From: Ustulina deusta
Lineage: Eukaryota > Ascomycota > Sordariomycetes > Xylariales > Xylariaceae
Direction: 5' to 3'
Length of the DNA stretch: 64,000 bases
Assembly: GCA_023159155.1 (NCBI GenBank)
Contig: JAJNNX010000007.1
Location: 124,001 to 188,000 of the forward strand
A model generated the notes under the pieces. That model saw nothing but the letters and a program-made list of their open reading frames with translations. It had not been told where the DNA came from and made no database searches. Below, piece after piece: positions 60,501-64,000 of the stretch (its first letter is position 1; each line of letters opens with the position of its first letter). Position numbers and translations under genes: made by a program.

Positions 60501-63500
60501 TAAAGTATTAGAATTTATTTTGTTGAAAGTATAAAAAAGGTTATAGTATTTTAGAGGTATAAGTTTTAGGGCTTTTTTTTTAAGTTTTTTGTCCTTTTTT
60601 TTAGGGAATAGTTTTTTTTTGGACTTGCGTTCCTTGATTATTTTGTTTATTTAGTAAATACTAGTAATTTATATATTTTTATAAAAGTTATTTTTTTGGA
60701 CTATTTTTTTAAATGTTATAGTGTTTATTATAATATATTATAGTTAGTATTTATATTAACTAATGTTATTATATTTTAGTTAATATGTGCTAGTAGTATT
60801 GGACTATTAATAAAAAAATTTATATTTTTTGGACTTTTGTTTTTCCTGTTTTTTTTTTGTTTTTTTTTTTTTTTTATAAATAGACTTGGGTAGAAAGAAA
60901 AAAGTATTGTATAGGTTTTTTTTTATTTTAGTAATATTTTTTGTAGTTAGGTTATTTTTTTTTAGAATACTAATGCAAGGTTGTTATATAGTATTGTATG
61001 CTTGGTTGTACTGGTTTGTGGTTTGCTGTTGTTTTTTTTGGTGTTTTATATTTTTTTTTAACTTTGTATTTTTATGTTGTATATCTGTTTAGAAAAAAAA
61101 GTATAATAATTATTTTTTGGTGTTATTTATTGCTAAATTATGTTTGTAGTTAGGTTTAGCTAGTAAGTCCGGTAGAAATACTAGTTTGTTTTATTAATAG
61201 TTTAGTAGAATATTGTAGGTTTAGAACTATAGTTTGCTAAAAATAATATTGTATTATATATTTAATATAAATACAAGGATTTATTAAAAAGTATAGCTTT
61301 AGATTTTTAAGTTAATTAATAGTGTTTATTTAATTAATTATTAATTTTTGCTGTTATAACTTGTTATAAAGCATAGCGGTATTTTTGTTATAGTAGGTTA
61401 TAGTTATTGTAGGACTTTTTTAGTAAAGTAAGTACTTATAGATATATATAGTTTAGTTTTTGTATTTCTGAAAGAATTATAAGTTATTAAAAATAGTTTA
61501 TTATTGCTTATAGTATAAGTATATAGGAAGGGCTTTTTTTAAAAAAACTTATTTATTATGTTTTTTTTTTTATAATCTAGAAACATACTTTTTAGGTAAA
61601 AGTTTATTTTATTTAGGGTTATTTTTTTAATAGTTTAGTATAGTTTTTATTAGAACTATTTTTTGGGGTGGGCGTATTTAGTTTGTTATATTTTGTAAGT
61701 ATAATATTTATTTAGGTTTTGCGGTTGGTTGCTATGCTAGCTTTTGTTAAATAGTCTTTTAATGTATATTTTTATTGCTTATAGTTAAAATATTTTTTTT
61801 TAAAAATTAGCTTTTTTATTTTATTATTGCTAATTTTAGGGCTTTGGACCGTAGGTACTATATTGTTTTTTGTACTTGCTTTACTTTTTTGGTTAGTATT
61901 GTTATTTTTTTTTGTATTGTTTTTAGCTGCAGTAGGAATCTGTTTTTTAGTTTTACGGGCCGCGTTTTTTTTCTAGTTGCTAATATTTAGCTAATAAGCA
62001 ATTTAAGTAATGTATTTTATATAAGCGTTAAAAATAATACTGTTTTTTAAGTATTTAAATATAGTTTTATTATAAAAGCAAATTAAAAGTTGATTTTTAA
62101 GTTTTTATTTTTATTTTTTTTTGTTGAAATGTATTTTACTGGCGAGTTAGACAAAGTTATTTTTAAACTCGGAGAACTTATTTAGGGACTTATTTTTAAA
62201 AAACAACTTTTTTTATTTTTTTTTAGATTTAGTAGTTTTATTAATATTGTGGTAACTATTTTAGAAATAAATTAATAGTATTGTAGAAGTTTTAATTTGA
62301 TTTGGATAAGTATTTTTAAAGTAGGGTTGCAAGTTTTTTATAGCTTTTTTTTTAAAATAGGACTTAATATTTGTTATTTTTGTAGTATTATTAGTAAATT
62401 AATTTTTATTAGTAAAAAGGTAGTTTTTTATATTTTTGTATTATATTTTAAATTTGATTTTGTTTTTTGTTGTGTTGTTATAAAAAGTAGTTATATATAT
62501 TTGAGCAGTTTTGCAGGACTTTTTTTTGGTTTGTTTTAAATATAAAATCAACTAGCGTTAAGCGATCAAATCTATTATGTACTAATTTATTTTTATTATT
62601 TAATTTTGCAAACTATTGTGTTAGGTAGTTATTATTTTAAGTTTGTTTAAGAGTTAGTTAATAGTTTGTTGCTGGTTTGTTTATTAAAAAGTATTTATAT
62701 AATAGGTCGAAAAACTAGGGTTACTAAACTTGAATTTAATAAGTTATATTTAAAAATTTTTAATTAAAATCTTTTAACTAGTATTTTTATTAGTACTTAA
62801 GTTAGTAAAGTATTTGTTTTATTTAAAAAAGCTTATTATATTATTTTTGGTTTTTTGTAGCAATTTATATAGATCTAAGGCGTATTAAGCATTAGTAATT
62901 ATTATAATATTTTGTAGTTTAAATTTTTGCTATAAAGCTTTTAGGTAATTTAAAATAGCATTAAAAGCGGCCCGGTTTATAAGTTTTTTAAATATAAAGA
63001 TTGTTTGTTTTATTTTTAAAGTAATTATATTAAAAAAGAAAATAAGATTATTTTTTTTAATATAAGTTATTATATATTAGTTAATTAGGTTTATAGCTTT
63101 TTTATTAAATTTTTTTTGCTTGTAATAATATTAGTAGTTAGTAAAAACAAAATTAATAATAGCTTGTTTAAATTTGTTGTTTATTTAGATAATAATAGGT
63201 TGTTTATTTTTATTATTATTATATCTAGCTATAATAAATTAACTAAATAAAAGTTTTTATATAAACAATATATTTAATAATTATTGTTATATATTAAAGC
63301 AAAGTTTTTTATTAGGTCGAAGTATACTTTTTTTAAAGTTATCTAATAAAAAATGTACTTTTTTATAGGCTGCGTTTTTTATATAGGTACGCTCTTTTAA
63401 GGTTTGCGCTATACTGCTAAAACAAAAGTTAGGTTTTAGTAGATAGTTTAGGGTTGTAGTAAATAGTTATAATATATATTATATATAAATTATTTAATTA

Positions 63501-63563
63501 TTTGAAAAAATATTTAAAAGTAGTTCTAATATATTTTATAAAAGCAATACTTAAATTATTATA

Positions 63564-63828
63564 TGTTAGGCAATTATAAAAAGTAAAGCTTTATTTTAAA
63601 AGCAAATTTTGTATTAGAATTTAAATATAAAAAAAAAAAAAAGCTAATTTTATAAGGGTACGTTGTAGGTTTTTTATAGGTAGATTGGTAGGAAGTATAG
63701 GCAGCTGTTAGGTAATTGCTAAGTGCCGGCCAGGTGTAAGTCATATGACCTAAGAATTAAAGATTGTGGTTTGTGTGGCTTGTGGGTTGTAGCCATGCTG
63801 CCGGCCACCAGCTACCATACTGTAACTA
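63564..63828 (-). repeat. 5' LTR of the Ty3/gypsy element (265 bp)
   Basis: Same 265-bp length as the other LTR. About 44 positions differ by hand count, all of them transitions. In its first third this copy carries both extra T and extra A. In its second half it keeps C where the other copy has T, and has A where the other has G. No tRNA primer-binding site is recognisable immediately inside it, probably because of mutation. Confidence 0.9.
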
Positions 63829-64000
63829 TATTTATATATTAATATTTTTATTATTTTTATTATATATAAAAATATATTATTATACTAGAATATAATATTA
63901 TAATATTAATATATATATTTAATAATTAATAAAAAAATATTATAGTAATACTTTATAGCGTTTATATTATTTATATTTTTTTTATATAAAGAAAAAGCTT
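63829..64000. other. AT-only flank at the right edge
   Basis: Almost pure A/T with many TATA runs. No feature can be read. The AT-rich block continues beyond the window. Confidence 0.5.

Larger units (their letters stand above)
56966..63828 (-). mobile_element. RIP-inactivated Ty3/gypsy LTR retrotransposon
   Basis: A 6.86-kb element read on the minus strand, so its 5' LTR is 63564-63828 and its 3' LTR is 56966-57230. Minus-strand translation recovers, in the Ty3 order, reverse transcriptase (about 60500-59700), RNase H (about 59480-59290) and integrase (about 58920-58500). All are crossed by many stops. In the mutated frame VKKPYNKLHFCINYRKLN and YINNIFIYSNNLKKH are degraded forms of the RT core and the YxDD box. 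No gag frame could be recognised in 60,600-63,540, where the plus strand is T-rich and C-poor. Remaining C lies mostly in GC or CT contexts, as expected after C-to-T change at CpA. No clear target-site duplication remains. The assignment rests on pol order and LTR structure. Confidence 0.92.

Noticed and set aside
60886..62539. Plus-strand Phe/Cys/Val-rich frames at 60886-61092 and 62297-62539
   Set aside because: They come from T-rich RIP-damaged retroelement DNA whose coding strand is minus; composition is not protein-like.
56955..63840. Target-site duplication flanking the retroelement
   Set aside because: The five bases on each side (TTATG and TATTT) do not match convincingly, and the AT-only flanks make any match uninformative.
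1..64000. CRISPR arrays, rRNA genes, telomeric repeats
   Set aside because: No regularly spaced direct repeats, no rRNA-like sequence and no TTAGGG arrays were seen by eye.

Overview
The window comes from a filamentous ascomycete, most likely one of the Sordariomycetes. The genes carry short GT-AG introns of about 50-200 nt with fungal branch sites (CTAAC, often TGCTAAC). The gene content is typical of Pezizomycotina. The last 8 kb is an extremely AT-rich block holding a Ty3/gypsy retrotransposon with the hallmarks of repeat-induced point mutation (RIP). The species cannot be named from the sequence alone.

Layout. Positions 1-49,063 form a normal gene-bearing region on both strands. In order they are: the 5' part of a secreted subtilisin-like protease (-); an F-box protein (+); GPI mannosyltransferase 1, PIG-M/Gpi14 (-); a translin-associated factor X (TRAX) homologue with an 18-nt microexon (+); a Gpr1/Fun34/YaaH acetate-transporter-family protein (-); a large AAA ATPase (-); a type II membrane M28 peptidase of the glutamate carboxypeptidase II type (-); a DHA1-like MFS transporter (+); IMP dehydrogenase (-); an IQGAP (+); a GH76 alpha-1,6-mannanase-like enzyme (-); a zinc-free MDR oxidoreductase (+); a 1529-residue protein of unknown function (-); and, divergent from it across 480 bp, a 586-residue protein with a retropepsin-like DSGAT domain (+). 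Exon coordinates were rebuilt by hand from splice signals. Every joined frame closes without a stop.

Positions 49,064-55,900 hold no gene I can support. Base composition then drops sharply. Positions 56,966-63,828 are one Ty3/gypsy element on the minus strand with two 265-bp LTRs. Its reverse transcriptase, RNase H and integrase are recognisable but full of stops and altered catalytic residues. The two LTRs differ by about 44 transitions, with no transversions and no indels.

How the genes relate. Most are housekeeping or cell-wall/secretion genes that are not functionally clustered: GPI anchor synthesis, cell-wall mannan processing, cytokinesis scaffold, GMP synthesis, transport. The most unusual part is the head-to-head pair at 42,044-49,063: a very large protein I cannot assign and a host gene carrying a retropepsin-like domain, lying next to a gene-poor flank and a RIP-inactivated retroelement. 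Dispersed short intergenic motifs of the ACCTAGGT/TAGGTA type recur throughout the gene-bearing part.
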